A stretch of 64,000 bases of DNA from assembly GCA_963662375.2 (NCBI GenBank), contig CAXXRP010000012.1, positions 1-64,000 of the forward strand, written 5' to 3'. Below the pieces are notes generated by a model that was not told the DNA's origin, did not search any database, and was given only the letters and a program-made list of their open reading frames with translations. Position numbers and translations under genes: made by a program. Shown here piece by piece: positions 1-8,029 of the stretch; the first letter of the stretch is position 1; every line of letters begins with the position of its first letter. Source of the stretch: UBA11612 sp963662375. Its GTDB lineage: Bacteria > Pseudomonadota > Alphaproteobacteria > Rhodospirillales > Rhodospirillaceae.

Positions 1-5
1 AAAGG

Positions 6-68
6 TGGTTGCGGGGACCCGCTACCAGCGTTGCCTACACCTGAGTGAAGTGTGGTTGTGAGGACCCG
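6..68. repeat. 16-bp near-identical direct repeat pair
   Basis: Two copies of TGGTTG(C/T)G(G/A)GGACCCG lie at 6-21 and 53-68 and match at 14 of 16 positions. Read on the minus strand each ends in ...CAACCA, which resembles the 3' acceptor end of a tRNA, but no complete cloverleaf could be built around either copy. The pair sits at the edge of an IS6 remnant. It could be tRNA-end debris or an unrelated short repeat. Confidence 0.35.
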
Positions 69-196
69 AAACCCCCGACAGTTCGTGCTGCCAGCTATCG
101 ACATCTGAAGCGCCTACTCCGTCTTCTCACGGCGGCAATGAGCAAGATTTGCCCACTCATCCGGATCGTAAACAGGGTAATTGTGTTCGAAGTTGC

Positions 197-349
197 TCAA
201 GACCGCACCGTCTCGTAGCAGATATCGATCCCTCGTTCATGAAGCAGGTCCTCGACCTGCCGTAACGACAGCGGAAATCGAACATACATCATAACAGCCA
301 AGCGGATAATCTCTGGCGAAGTCTTGAAATATCGGAAGGGATTGCTCAT
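197..349 (-). pseudogene. IS6-family transposase, N-terminal fragment
   Basis: This 50-codon frame starts MSNPFRYFK and contains the stretch LSLRQVEDLLHERGID, which is the typical N-terminal helix-turn-helix region of IS6/IS26-type transposases. It then hits a TGA after the 'ETVR' motif, where the intact family continues into 'FWW' and the DDE catalytic domain. Only about a fifth of a normal 230-240 residue transposase is left and no catalytic residue remains. The matching C-terminal fragment lies at 400-654 in the opposite orientation, so this is wreckage rather than a working element. The family call is fairly secure; that both pieces come from the same copy is inference. Confidence 0.75.
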
Positions 350-389
350 CCGAGAACGTTATGAGACGCGATTTGTCGGCTCAAGTAGT

Positions 390-661
390 TTTCCTCTGAC
401 AATGCCGGGCCGAGAACTCGCATCAACCGTTCCGGCGACGAGAGCGAGCGATGGCGAGATTCAGAAGTTCTAAATCGCTGCAGAAATTCGCGTCAATCCA
501 CGCTTCAGTTCACAACCACTTCAATCAAGAGCGCCATCTCAACAGCCGCCAAGTTTTCAAGATCCATCGTTCAGACGCGTTGGCTGAGTTGCGGCGACTT
601 GCAGCCTGTGCGCCACTGCATCATAGTCTTTCAAACCAGGTGGGTTTCCTCTGACAATGCC
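390..661. repeat. 17-bp direct repeats flanking the IS6 C-terminal fragment
   Basis: The sequence TTTCCTCTGACAATGCC occurs exactly at 390-406 and again at 645-661. The second copy follows the stop of the transposase fragment closely, where the right terminal inverted repeat of an IS6 element is expected; the reverse complement starts GGCATTGTC. The first copy directly abuts the broken 5' edge of the fragment, so an element end seems to have joined into the transposase frame. The terminal-repeat identity is inferred from position. Confidence 0.55.
400..654 (+). pseudogene. IS6-family transposase, C-terminal fragment
   Basis: The frame is open from a stop at 397-399. It reads through the motifs ENSHQPFRRRERAM, LQKFASIHASVHNHFN and RHLNSRQ, which are characteristic of the C-terminal third of IS6-family transposases and include the E of the DDE triad region (RRRERAM). 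An ATG at 451 exists but is internal to the conserved motif, so it is not a real start. The N-terminal fragment at 197-349 lies on the other strand. The two pieces facing away from each other imply an inversion or two separate remnants. No function is expected. Confidence 0.75.
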
Positions 662-664
662 CCC

Positions 665-1531
665 TCAGCCCTTCAAATAATGATCCCAGAAGGCCACCGT
701 CCGGGTCCACGCCAAATTCGCCGCCTCGGCATCATAACGCGCCTGGCTCGTGTCGTTGTGAAAGCCGTGGCCGGTGCCTGGATACATGTGAATACTGTAG
801 GGTACGTTCTGCGCATCCATCGCCGCCCGAAAATCGGGGATGCCCCCGTTGATGCGCGGGTCGTTACCGGCGAAATGCATCATCACGGGTACGCTCAACT
901 TGGCCACGTCCTCCGCGCCCAGCACGCGTCCATAGAAGCCGGCGGCTGCACTCAAGCCTTCAACCTCTACCGCACTTCGCAAGGCGATGCCGCCACCGTA
1001 GCAAAAGCCGACCGATCCAACCCGTCCCGAACTTTCGGGATGCGCGGCCAGATACGGCACAGCGGCCATCACGTCGCCGCCAATGCGCGCGCGGTCGGTC
1101 TTGGCGAATAGATCGCGGGCAGCTTCCTGATCTTCTGGCGCGCCCCCAGCAACGCTTAGGCCATCCGGTGCCACTGCCAGATATCCAGCGAGGGCCGCGC
1201 GACGAGCGACGTCCTCAATGTGTTTATTTAGCCCGCGATTTTCGTGAATCACCACTACCGCCGGGAGCTTGCCGCCGCCCTTGGGCCGCGCCTGATAGGC
1301 GCGCACCGGTCCAGCCACGCCGTCATAGGTGATGTAGCCTAAATCAAGGCGCGCATCGTCCGCATCAACTTGACGGCCATACGCGTAGTTGGGCTCGACC
1401 AGCGGCAGCACCGCCGCAGCGCCCGCCGCACCGACAACGCACGTGACGCGCGCCAGAAATTCGGATCGCGACAGCGAGGTGTGAATGTACTCGTTGTAAA
1501 GATCGATAACGCGAGGATCTATTTTGGGCAT
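665..1531 (-). CDS. dienelactone hydrolase family protein
   Basis: This 288-residue alpha/beta hydrolase belongs to the dienelactone hydrolase (carboxymethylenebutenolidase-like) family. The nucleophile motif GFCYGGG supplies the catalytic Cys. The acid lies in 'AGNDPR' and the base in 'GTGHGF'; the early Glu in 'VIHENRGLN' is the family's switch residue. A hydrophobic alanine-rich segment near residues 27-45 suggests an N-terminal membrane or export signal, as in longer secreted DLH homologues. The start at 1531 is preferred over an upstream codon at 1627 because GGGAG lies about seven bases before it and family similarity begins near there. The natural substrate is unknown; these enzymes hydrolyse lactones or esters. 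It stands alone between an IS6 remnant and an aldo/keto reductase. Confidence 0.85.
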   Translation of the reverse strand: MPKIDPRVIDLYNEYIHTSLSRSEFLARVTCVVGAAGAAAVLPLVEPNYAYGRQVDADDARLDLGYITYDGVAGPVRAYQARPKGGGKLPAVVVIHENRGLNKHIEDVARRAALAGYLAVAPDGLSVAGGAPEDQEAARDLFAKTDRARIGGDVMAAVPYLAAHPESSGRVGSVGFCYGGGIALRSAVEVEGLSAAAGFYGRVLGAEDVAKLSVPVMMHFAGNDPRINGGIPDFRAAMDAQNVPYSIHMYPGTGHGFHNDTSQARYDAEAANLAWTRTVAFWDHYLKG

Positions 1532-1846
1532 GGCATGGCTCCCGTTCCAGACGGAGAAAAAAAGAGTAGGTGATATTTTAAGACTTAGGAAGCCTGGGGG
1601 AGCGACCTTAATTCTCTTATTTCCCAACGGATCCCATTCGCACGACTAATTAGGCTGACTCCCTTCGGCTCACGCTTTCATCACCGATGGGAAGCCATCG
1701 GCCCGGCCAGAACTTATGAACGCTGTGCGTTAACCACCCAGTGGTGCCCACTTTCGGCACCTACGGGACGCCAGTTTTCCAAAACCATTCGTGGTTAATG
1801 CTTTTGCCAGGACCACGCGTGCCCAGTTCGTCCGCTACCCCTAATG

Positions 1847-2794
1847 TTACAAGTCTTCCCATAACGCGGCGATACGCGCACTCTGTTTGGTATCGGCCAT
1901 CGGCCCACGCCCAGCATCAAGATTCTCGGCCATGTGCCGTGGATTGGACGTCGCCGGAATTGCAACCGTGACGCCTGGATGAGACACCACGAACTTCAGC
2001 GCCAGCTGCGCGTAAGTATGGCAATTCAATTCTTCCCTCGCCCACTGCGGCACTTCTTTATCGCGCATGGGCCTGAGCACTGCCCCGATCCTAAACGGCA
2101 TGGCGACAAATACAGCTACACCTTTGTCCTGAGCAGCTGGCAACAACCTGTTCTCCGCACCTCGCCTCGCTACTGAATAAGCAAACTCAACGAAGTCCAA
2201 GTCGTCCATCCAGGTGGCAAGATTGTCTTGGCGCCGACCTGTGCTGGTCACACCCATATACCGGATGCGGCCTTGGGCTTTGTAGTCTTTCAAGGTCGAC
2301 AAATGCGTATCAACATCGACCATGTTGTGGACATACATCAGGTCAATCATGTCGGTGCGCAGATGCTTGAAGGACCGCTCCATTGATTGGATACCATTCT
2401 CCCGGCCGCGCTTGCCAAACTTGGTGGCGAAAAACGTACGGTCACGAAACCCCATCTGTTCAACAAGCTCACCGCTCAATTCTTCGGCGTCGCGATAAGC
2501 GGCCGCGGTATCGATAACACTCCCCCCGCCCTCGAGCAGTGTCCGCACGACTCCGGCTTTGCTGGCCATATCATCCGCATCACCGCGCCGGGAAAACGTC
2601 CGTGCCGTACCTAGCCCGATCACTGGCAGCTGTTCGCCGTCTTTGCTCTTGGGAATCGCTTTTGTAGCCATCGGCTCGGCAGCGGCGATTGACGGCAGCG
2701 CGGGCGCCAGCAACGCGGCGCTCGCCGCACTCGTCATCTTGAGAAAACGGGAACGAGTTAAATCTTGTGAGAAATTGAAAGGATTACGGCGCAT
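1847..2794 (-). CDS. aldo/keto reductase with N-terminal export-like segment
   Basis: The product is a 315-residue NAD(P)H-dependent aldo/keto reductase. The tetrad can be seen: Asp in 'IDTAAAY', Tyr in 'AAAYRD', Lys in 'FATKFGK' and His in 'YVHNMV'. The N-terminus carries a basic stretch followed by an Ala-rich segment ending 'LPSIAAAEP', resembling a signal peptide. This feature is common in AKR proteins of this type in Gram-negative bacteria, so a periplasmic location is possible. The ATG at 2794 is chosen because AAGGGA sits six bases upstream; a TTG at 2812 overlaps that ribosome binding site. The upstream region 2795-2934 holds no gene. The substrate cannot be deduced. Confidence 0.85.
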   Translation of the reverse strand: MRRNPFNFSQDLTRSRFLKMTSAASAALLAPALPSIAAAEPMATKAIPKSKDGEQLPVIGLGTARTFSRRGDADDMASKAGVVRTLLEGGGSVIDTAAAYRDAEELSGELVEQMGFRDRTFFATKFGKRGRENGIQSMERSFKHLRTDMIDLMYVHNMVDVDTHLSTLKDYKAQGRIRYMGVTSTGRRQDNLATWMDDLDFVEFAYSVARRGAENRLLPAAQDKGVAVFVAMPFRIGAVLRPMRDKEVPQWAREELNCHTYAQLALKFVVSHPGVTVAIPATSNPRHMAENLDAGRGPMADTKQSARIAALWEDL

Positions 2795-2934
2795 TTTGAG
2801 TCCCTTGGGCAATTATGGGCCGAGCCTACGGTCGATCCGGGGCGCAGACGTGTCAAGCAAAACGTCTGGTGCTGTCCTAAATAGGGGCGAGGTGTCCTAA
2901 GTCGACCAGGCCGGGAAAAATCGCTACACTACCT

Positions 2935-3542
2935 TTAATCTTTCGCGGGTAATGCACCTTTCCGCTGGCTAATGCGGGAGAGCTTGAATTCATAATAATC
3001 GCGGACATAGGCATAATGTTCGGGAGAGGGCTTGTGTTTGAAGCGGACGAATATTTCTGCGCCGTTGTCATCAATCAAACGTTCCTCATGCCATAGCGAG
3101 GGATCATCTACTAGGGGCAGCGTCGGTGGTATTAAAGTCGGAATCTTGTCAGGAGACGTTGTCTCTGACGGCTCAACTGGTCTTGCTTGCTCCATCAGAA
3201 TCCCCGCTTTATGTCCGTCCACGAAAACCCATTTCTGACCCTCATGCACCTGGATGGCTCGGATGCGTTTCGGCTCGGAAAACTGAAGTTGACCATTGAC
3301 CTCCGCTTGGATCAGATCGCCGATCTCTAGATCGGATCGACTGTCCTCGCCTTTCCCATCAGACTTTGGCTCAGTCTTTCCCTCACCATTATCAGAAATA
3401 CTATCAGATAGACACAAATTGACAACCCGAAAAGTATCGTCAAAGACACGGATAAAACTACTGGCACCTTCCTGCGTGAATCCATGATCGTGAACTAACT
3501 CGCTGACGCAGTGGTCGTCTGCTGGCCGTCCTGTCGCCCAGG
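2935..3542 (-). pseudogene. hypothetical accessory protein, 5' end lost at the IS21 boundary
   Basis: An open frame runs from the stop at 2935 up to the left end of the IS21 element with no credible start. A TTG at 3417 would give 160 residues, but the reading continues upstream with protein-like sequence (ELVHDHGFTQEGASSFIRVF). The C-terminal half is rich in charged residues around a proline-rich linker, then DPSLWHEERLIDDNGAEIFV. The 'HGFT.EGA..FIRVFDDT' stretch recalls conserved hypothetical proteins of plasmids and integrated elements, but I cannot name the family. The gene seems to have lost its N-terminus where the IS21 element begins. Confidence 0.55.
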
Positions 3543-3617
3543 TGAGAACGGCGGTGACAAATTAGTCCACGGAAGCGGCGGGATTTCCCAGCCGCGGGCG
3601 GAGTAAAACTCTGCCAC
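3543..3617 (+). repeat. IS21 left end: outer and inner transposase-binding repeats
   Basis: The outer block at 3543-3570 (TGAGAACGGCGG...TTAGTCCAC) matches the inverted right terminus, and a second diverged block lies at 3596-3617 (GGGCGGAGTAAAACTCTGCCAC). The inner copy differs from its right-end partner at a few positions. Paired repeats at each end are a hallmark of IS21 elements. Confidence 0.8.
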
Positions 3618-3641
3618 CTGTAGCCTTCGATCTTTTTTGAG

Positions 3642-5156
3642 ATGGAAGGCGGGAGGATGTACACCGTGGACCTATATCTGCGCGTTCGGCTGGCCTGCCA
3701 TGTTGATGGTCTGAGCCAGCGAGAGGCGGCAAGTCGGTTTGGCATTGCGCGCGAGACGGTGAGGAAGATGCTGCGGCATTCGGAACCGCCGGGATATCGG
3801 CGACGCCAGCCACCGAAACGCCCGAAACTGGCCCCCTTCACGGATATCATCGACCGTATTCTGGAGGAGGACCGAACGGTTCACCGTAAGCAGCACCACA
3901 CGGCGAAGCGTATCTTCGAGCGCCTTCGCGACGAACATGGCTTCACGGGCAAAGAGACCATCGTGAAGGATTACGTTCGGGAACGGCGCCTTCGTCGGCG
4001 TGAGATGTTTGTGCCGTTGTCACATCCTCCGGGCCATGCTCGAGCGGACTTTGGCGAGGCGGATGCGATCATCGCCGGCGTCAAGTATCGGGCGCATTTT
4101 TTCGTCATGACACTTCCCCACAGCGATGCCTGCTTCGTTGCGGCCTACCCGGCGGCGACGACGGAGGCCTGGCTGGACGGGCACAACAGAGCCTTTGTTT
4201 TTTTCGGCGGCGTTCCCCAATCGATTCTTTACGACAACGACAAGTGTCTGGTGTCGCGCATCTTGTCAGATGGCACGCGGCAACGAACGCGGGCGTTCAG
4301 CGGGCTGCAGTCCCATTACCTCTTCGAGGACCGCTACGGCCGTCCCGGCAAGGGTAACGACAAAGGCAATGTGGAGGGGGTGGTCGGCTATGCCCGGCGG
4401 AACTTCATGACGCCGCTTCCCCGGTTCGCGAGCTGGGACGCCTTCAATGGCCACCTGGAAGAGCAATGCCGCAACCGGCAAGGCAACGTCCTGCGCGGCC
4501 ACCGCGAGAGCATCGGCGAACGGTTTGTGCGTGACCGCGAAGCGTTGAAGAGGCCACTGCCGGCACCGTTCGACGCGTGCGACAAGCAGGGCACGCGGGT
4601 CAACTCGCTGTCCCTGGTGCGCTACCGGACGAATGACTATTCCGTGCCCGTCGCCTACGGCCATCAGGAAGTCTGGATCCGTGGCTATGTCCACGAGGTG
4701 GTTATCGGTTGCGGCGCCGGGATCATTGCCCGACACCCCCGTTCCTACGACCGGGAAGATATGGTCTTCGATCCGATCCACTACCTGCCTTTGCTGGAGC
4801 ACAAGATCGGTGCCCTGGATCAGGCCGCGCCGCTAGCCGGATGGGAACTGCCTGATGCCTTCCCAACCCTGCGCCGTCTCCTGGAGGCGCGCATGGGCAA
4901 GGCCGGCAAGCGGGAATACGTCCAGGTCCTTCGGCTTGTGGAGACCTTCGATCTCGAGGTGCTTCACGGCGCGGTGAAGGACGCCCTGCGCCTGGGTGCG
5001 ATCGGCTACGACGCCGTCAAACACCTTGTGCTGTGCCGTATCGAGCGACGCCCGCCCAAACTCGACCTGGATATCTATCCCTACCTGCCTCGGGCCAACG
5101 TGGCGACCACGGCCGCCGCCAGTTATATGAGCTTGTTGGGTGGAGGCGCGTCATGA
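3642..5156 (+). CDS. istA: IS21-family transposase IstA
   Basis: This 504-residue DDE transposase catalyses strand cleavage and joining. An N-terminal helix-turn-helix (GLSQREAASRFGIARETVRKM, about residues 24-45) precedes the catalytic core. Acidic residues are visible in 'HARADFGEAD' (first D), 'ILYDNDKC' (second D) and 'GNDKGNVEGVVGYARR' (E). The length matches full-length IstA, and the frame is intact. The start at 3642 lies 25 bases after the inner left repeat; an ATG at 3657 follows GGGAGG too closely to be preferred. The stop overlaps the istB start by four bases (ATGA), implying translational coupling. The element inserted among accessory genes rather than the metabolic core. Confidence 0.93.
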   Translation: MEGGRMYTVDLYLRVRLACHVDGLSQREAASRFGIARETVRKMLRHSEPPGYRRRQPPKRPKLAPFTDIIDRILEEDRTVHRKQHHTAKRIFERLRDEHGFTGKETIVKDYVRERRLRRREMFVPLSHPPGHARADFGEADAIIAGVKYRAHFFVMTLPHSDACFVAAYPAATTEAWLDGHNRAFVFFGGVPQSILYDNDKCLVSRILSDGTRQRTRAFSGLQSHYLFEDRYGRPGKGNDKGNVEGVVGYARRNFMTPLPRFASWDAFNGHLEEQCRNRQGNVLRGHRESIGERFVRDREALKRPLPAPFDACDKQGTRVNSLSLVRYRTNDYSVPVAYGHQEVWIRGYVHEVVIGCGAGIIARHPRSYDREDMVFDPIHYLPLLEHKIGALDQAAPLAGWELPDAFPTLRRLLEARMGKAGKREYVQVLRLVETFDLEVLHGAVKDALRLGAIGYDAVKHLVLCRIERRPPKLDLDIYPYLPRANVATTAAASYMSLLGGGAS

Positions 5157-5927
5157 CCGATACGCCGCAAGTGTTGCTGGCCCATCACCTCAAGACCCTG
5201 AAACTGCCGACGTTCCTGCGCGAATACGACAAGCTGGCCCGCCAATGCGCCACCGAGGGCGCCGACCATGTGCGGTATCTTGTCCGTCTGACCGAGTTGG
5301 AACTGATCGACCGTGAGCGCCGCATGGTCGAGCGGCGGATCAGACAGGCCAGGTTCCCCGCCGTCAAAAGCCTCGACAGCTTCGACTTCAAGGCCATCGC
5401 ATCGCTCAACAAGATGCTGGTTCTGGAGTTGGCGCGATGCGAATACGTCGAGCGTCGTGAGAATATCATCGCGCTCGGCAATGTTCAGCGGAACCGGCAA
5501 GACCCATATCGCCCTCGGTCTCGGTCTGGCGGCCTGCCAAAAGGGGCTCTCCGTCGGCTTCCTCACGGCCGCTGCCCTGGTTCATGAACTGATGGAGGCC
5601 AGGGATGAAAAACGCCTGTTGCGCCTGCAGAAGCAACTGGCAAAGTATCACCTTCTGATCATCGACGAACTCGGCTTCGTGCCGCTCTCGAAGACCGGCG
5701 CCGAGCTGCTGTTCGAAGTCTTCAGCCAGCGCTACGAGCGGGGCTCGATCCTGGTGACCTCCAACTTGCCGTTCGATGAGTGGACGGAGATATTCGGCTC
5801 GGAACGCCTGACCGGGGCTTTGCTGGACCGCCTCACCCACCATGTCCATATCCTGGAAATGAACGGCGAGAGCTATCGTCTCAACCAAAGCCAAAAACGG
5901 CGGAAATCCCCAAAAATACCTGCTTAA
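5153..5927 (+). pseudogene. istB: IS21-family helper ATPase IstB, frameshifted in the Walker A region
   Basis: IstB is the AAA+ ATPase that delivers target DNA to IstA. The first frame begins MTDTPQVLLAHHLKTLKLP and runs through the N-terminal helical domain to 'IALGNV'. Near 5482-5492 one extra base displaces the P-loop; the next frame resumes with 'SGTGKTHIALGLGLAACQ' and continues normally through Walker B ('LLIIDELGF') and the sensor region to the stop at 5927. Read with the shift corrected, the protein is about 257 residues, the usual IstB length. The break falls exactly in the nucleotide-binding loop, so neither piece alone should be active. Programmed frameshifting is not known for istB, so mutation or a sequencing error is more likely. 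Confidence 0.85.
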
Positions 5928-6076
5928 CCGCCGGTGCAATGGTTGACCCGGTGGGCCCACAGGAACCTCCCACTGCTGCTTCGCTCCGCGTAACGCAAGC
6001 GCTACACGAAGCAGCGCGGGTCCCTCCTATGGACTACCGGGACAACCCCCCAACACCGCGTACCGCATAACGTTAA

Positions 6077-6128
6077 GTGGACTAGTTTTGCTCCGCCCGG
6101 GTGGACTAATTTTGCTCCGCCGTTGACA
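6077..6128 (-). repeat. IS21 right end: inner and outer transposase-binding repeats
   Basis: Two tandem blocks, GTGGACTAGTTTTGCTCCGCCC (6077-6098) and GTGGACTAATTTTGCTCCGCCG (from 6101), close the element. They are inverted relative to the left-end blocks. The last bases, GTTGACA, mirror the left terminus. Between the istB stop and these repeats (5928-6076) there is no further gene. Confidence 0.8.
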
Positions 6129-6129
6129 C

Positions 6130-6438
6130 TGGGTCGACCTGAACAACGCGCTGGGCCTGGGTAAAGACGTGCCCGTGGTGCCAGGATCCAACTCCGACTC
6201 ATTGATTGCGTTCCTTCCAGATGAAGAGCGGTTTGTGACCTTGCGGGTGCCGTACCCGATGGGTTTCTTCACCCGCTGGGCTGACGGCCGGATTGATGAC
6301 CCTGCCGGCGGATGGAAGGGTCGGGGTGCATACGCCACCAACAGTACAATACCGGTTTGGCACCAGGAAGGAGACGACCCGACCGCACCGGCGCAGCTGG
6401 TTAAATTCCAGGTCCGTCCGGACCCGCTTGCACATTAA
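6130..6438 (+). pseudogene. C-terminal fragment of a beta-propeller (Vgb-like lyase/NHL-type) protein
   Basis: The frame is open directly from the right end of the IS21 element and reads WVDLNNALGLGKDVPVVPG, then VPYPMGFFTRWADGRIDDP, 'GWKGRGAYATNS' and a final 'FQVRPDPLAH'. The 'GFFT+W.DGRIDDP..GWKG+G' block recalls the C-terminus of secreted virginiamycin-B-lyase-like beta-propeller proteins found beside cytochromes or carboxypeptidase-regulatory domains in proteobacteria. Several hundred N-terminal residues are missing. The rest is not present on the left side of the element, so the loss came from a deletion and not from insertion alone. A GTG at 6169 gives the longest internal start but is not expected to be used. 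The family assignment is moderate. Confidence 0.6.
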
Positions 6439-6587
6439 TTGCGAGAACTGTATCGCGCGGCTTTTTGCGTGAGATGAGGTGGTCCTGGTTGTTTGGACAG
6501 ATTGGCAGCGCCGTTAAGGTGTATTCCGGTTGCTGATCACGCTGCCAAAGCTTCAATCATGTCGAAAGCCTTTTGTGGCCGTTGTAC

Positions 6588-6652
6588 CTGTGGAGATGTG
6601 GGCAAGGCGCATGCCTTGTCCGGCATCTCCACAGACCGGCATCTCCACAGAC
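6588..6652. repeat. long hairpin overlapping a 16-bp tandem duplication
   Basis: CTGTGGAGATG (6588-6598) pairs perfectly with CATCTCCACAG (6624-6634). Inside it, GGCAAGGC (6601-6608) pairs with GCCTTGTC (6613-6620) across a GCAT loop with one mismatch. The 3' arm is then repeated: CGGCATCTCCACAGAC occurs at 6621-6636 and again at 6637-6652. No poly-T tract follows, so it is not a standard terminator. The surrounding 6439-6775 region has no recognisable gene. It could be the end of a decayed mobile element. Confidence 0.7.
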
Positions 6653-6775
6653 CGGCAGGTCGCGCAAGCCTCCGCCGCCATCGAGCGTGGCCAGGAACGC
6701 CACCGTCCCTTGGGCATGGACTTACAACGGAAAGCGATTAGACGAACATAGACGCGAAATCGAAGAACGGGGCGA

Positions 6776-7303
6776 TTAGCTGAGACCGCCCAGGTGTCGG
6801 TGCGCCGCTACCGATTTGGCCCGCCACTCCCACGGCTTCACAAACTCACCTGCCCACATGCCTCGACTAGCCTCGCGGGCTTCAGATTCAGCAGCTGCAT
6901 ATGCGCCTTTTGAGTATTGGGCATAGTCGAGAGCCAACCCCGACGACACCATGACCGCACCAATGTCTCGGCCATCGGGAAGAACACACACAGCAACAAT
7001 GCGCCCGTAGCGATCCTTGTCCCGCTCATCGCAGCTTAGAGATTGATTGGCCACTAATTCACGCAGAGCCTTTCCGGCCTCTTGACCGCAAAGCCATGTC
7101 ACACCGTCACGCTTGCAAGTCTGTTTTGACTCAGGGGCGTCAATTCCGAATATCCGTATGCGCTCGCCTGATATTTTTAGGGTGTCGCCGTCCGTCACTT
7201 CGGCCGCGCCTAAAACGTCAGCGCAGGAGGGGGCCGATAGTAAAACTAGAAGCAAAGTAGATAGAGCAAATCTAATCAGAGAACTGTCTCGCTTCAGGGA
7301 CAC
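6776..7303 (-). CDS. secreted thermonuclease-like (SNase-fold) nuclease
   Basis: This 175-residue protein has a signal peptide (hydrophobic stretch after MSLKRDSSLIRF, cleavage near 'SCADV') and a staphylococcal-nuclease OB-fold domain. Conserved landmarks are 'VTDGDTLKI', 'RIFGIDAPES' (catalytic Arg and metal-binding Asp), 'DKDRYGRIVAVC' (second Arg) and 'AQYSKGAYAAAE'. It should cleave single-stranded and double-stranded nucleic acid in a Ca2+-dependent manner in the periplasm or outside the cell. Such genes are common on alphaproteobacterial accessory elements. The start is a GTG at 7303 with only a weak AAAG upstream, so the exact start is uncertain. It lies 15 bases after the stop of the broken methyltransferase gene on the same strand. 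Confidence 0.85.
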   Translation of the reverse strand: MSLKRDSSLIRFALSTLLLVLLSAPSCADVLGAAEVTDGDTLKISGERIRIFGIDAPESKQTCKRDGVTWLCGQEAGKALRELVANQSLSCDERDKDRYGRIVAVCVLPDGRDIGAVMVSSGLALDYAQYSKGAYAAAESEAREASRGMWAGEFVKPWEWRAKSVAAHRHLGGLS

Positions 7304-7318
7304 TTTACGTGAAAGAAT

Positions 7319-8029
7319 TCACGAATGGAGGAACGCGAAAACTTTGCAGTCTGAGCCTACTTTTTCCGGCGCGAATGATAGGCTATCACATGGCTGCACA
7401 AGACCGCAAACATGACCGTCTATGGGGACGTTGTAGGGAGGGTCGGTGAAGATTAGGTCGACAGCTTCGCCGTCCAAGAGTGTGGCGTAGTCCAAGAGAT
7501 CCCGGGCGTCACCGCAGAGCACGCGATGGCGCCCGCACTGCCAAAGATCACCTCTCCGGCTCACCACCGCTGTAGGCAGAGCAGGGGTGAAGTCTTCTGG
7601 GCTCGAGGAGGGTCCGTTGGGATCACGCTCTTTTGCTGCATCAAGCACCAAGTCTATCTCAGTCAGAGAAAAGCCGGTTAATTCAACATCGAATTCAAGA
7701 TCCACTAAGGCCTGAAGTTCCATCGCCAGCAAATCCTGATCCCAGCCGGCGTTCAATGCCAATTTATTGTCCGCAAGAACGTATGCACGCCTCTCCGTTT
7801 CGGAGAGGTGGGAGAGGCGAACCGTGGGTACGCTCGCCATACCAAGATGCTTAGCTGCCGCAACTCGGCCGTGGCCGGCCAGGATCATGCCGTCATCGGA
7901 AATCAGCACGGGATTGGTGAAGCCGAAACGGGTGATGCTGTCGGCTATTTGCCGGACTTGGCGCTTGGAATGCATACGAGCATTGCCGGCGTAAGGCTTA
8001 AGTTAAGCGATTGGTAGATCTTCAATGAC
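7319..8029 (-). pseudogene. ParB-like/adenine-specific DNA methyltransferase, truncated with an early nonsense codon
   Basis: The main frame (from ATG at 7975) shows a ParB/sulfiredoxin-like N-terminal domain (QIADSITRFGFTNPVLI, AGHGRVAAAKHLG) followed by the start of an N6-adenine/N4-cytosine methyltransferase with 'LCGDARD' and the catalytic 'TDPPYNV' motif. It then diverges after 'IDGHVCGL' and stops, so roughly 190 of about 410 residues are lost, including the AdoMet-binding motif. Upstream in the same frame the family N-terminus VIEDLPIA is followed by TAA (8003-8005) and then LKPYAGNARMHSKRQ, a nonsense change. These ParB-methylase fusions are typical of phages and integrative elements, so this marks a former mobile region. 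Confidence 0.8.

Larger units (their letters stand above)
3543..6128 (+). mobile_element. IS21-family insertion sequence, 2586 bp
   Basis: The element is bounded by matching imperfect inverted ends beginning TG(A/T)(G/C)AACGGCGG and contains istA followed by istB with an ATGA overlap, the normal IS21 layout. Each end carries two copies of a GGCGGAG.AAAA(C/T)TAGTCCAC-like block, the multiple internal transposase sites typical of the family. The length fits IS21 elements (about 2-2.6 kb). I see no matching target-site duplication: the left flank ends GTCGCCCAGG and the right flank starts CTGGGTCGAC. The two sides also interrupt different genes, so deletion or recombination followed insertion. 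The element is probably not autonomous now because istB is frameshifted. Confidence 0.9.

Noticed and set aside
1..120. Possible tRNA remnants from the GGGTCC...CAACCA strings on the minus strand
   Set aside because: The acceptor-like ends are not joined to D, anticodon and T arms, so no tRNA is called; only the repeat pair is reported.
3458..3938. Long minus-strand frames overlapping the left end of istA
   Set aside because: They lie opposite istA, lack ribosome binding sites and family motifs, and are shadows of the transposase.
6493..6779. Three overlapping plus-strand frames of 68-82 codons at 6493-6779
   Set aside because: They run through the hairpin and tandem repeat, share no recognisable family and have no ribosome binding sites.
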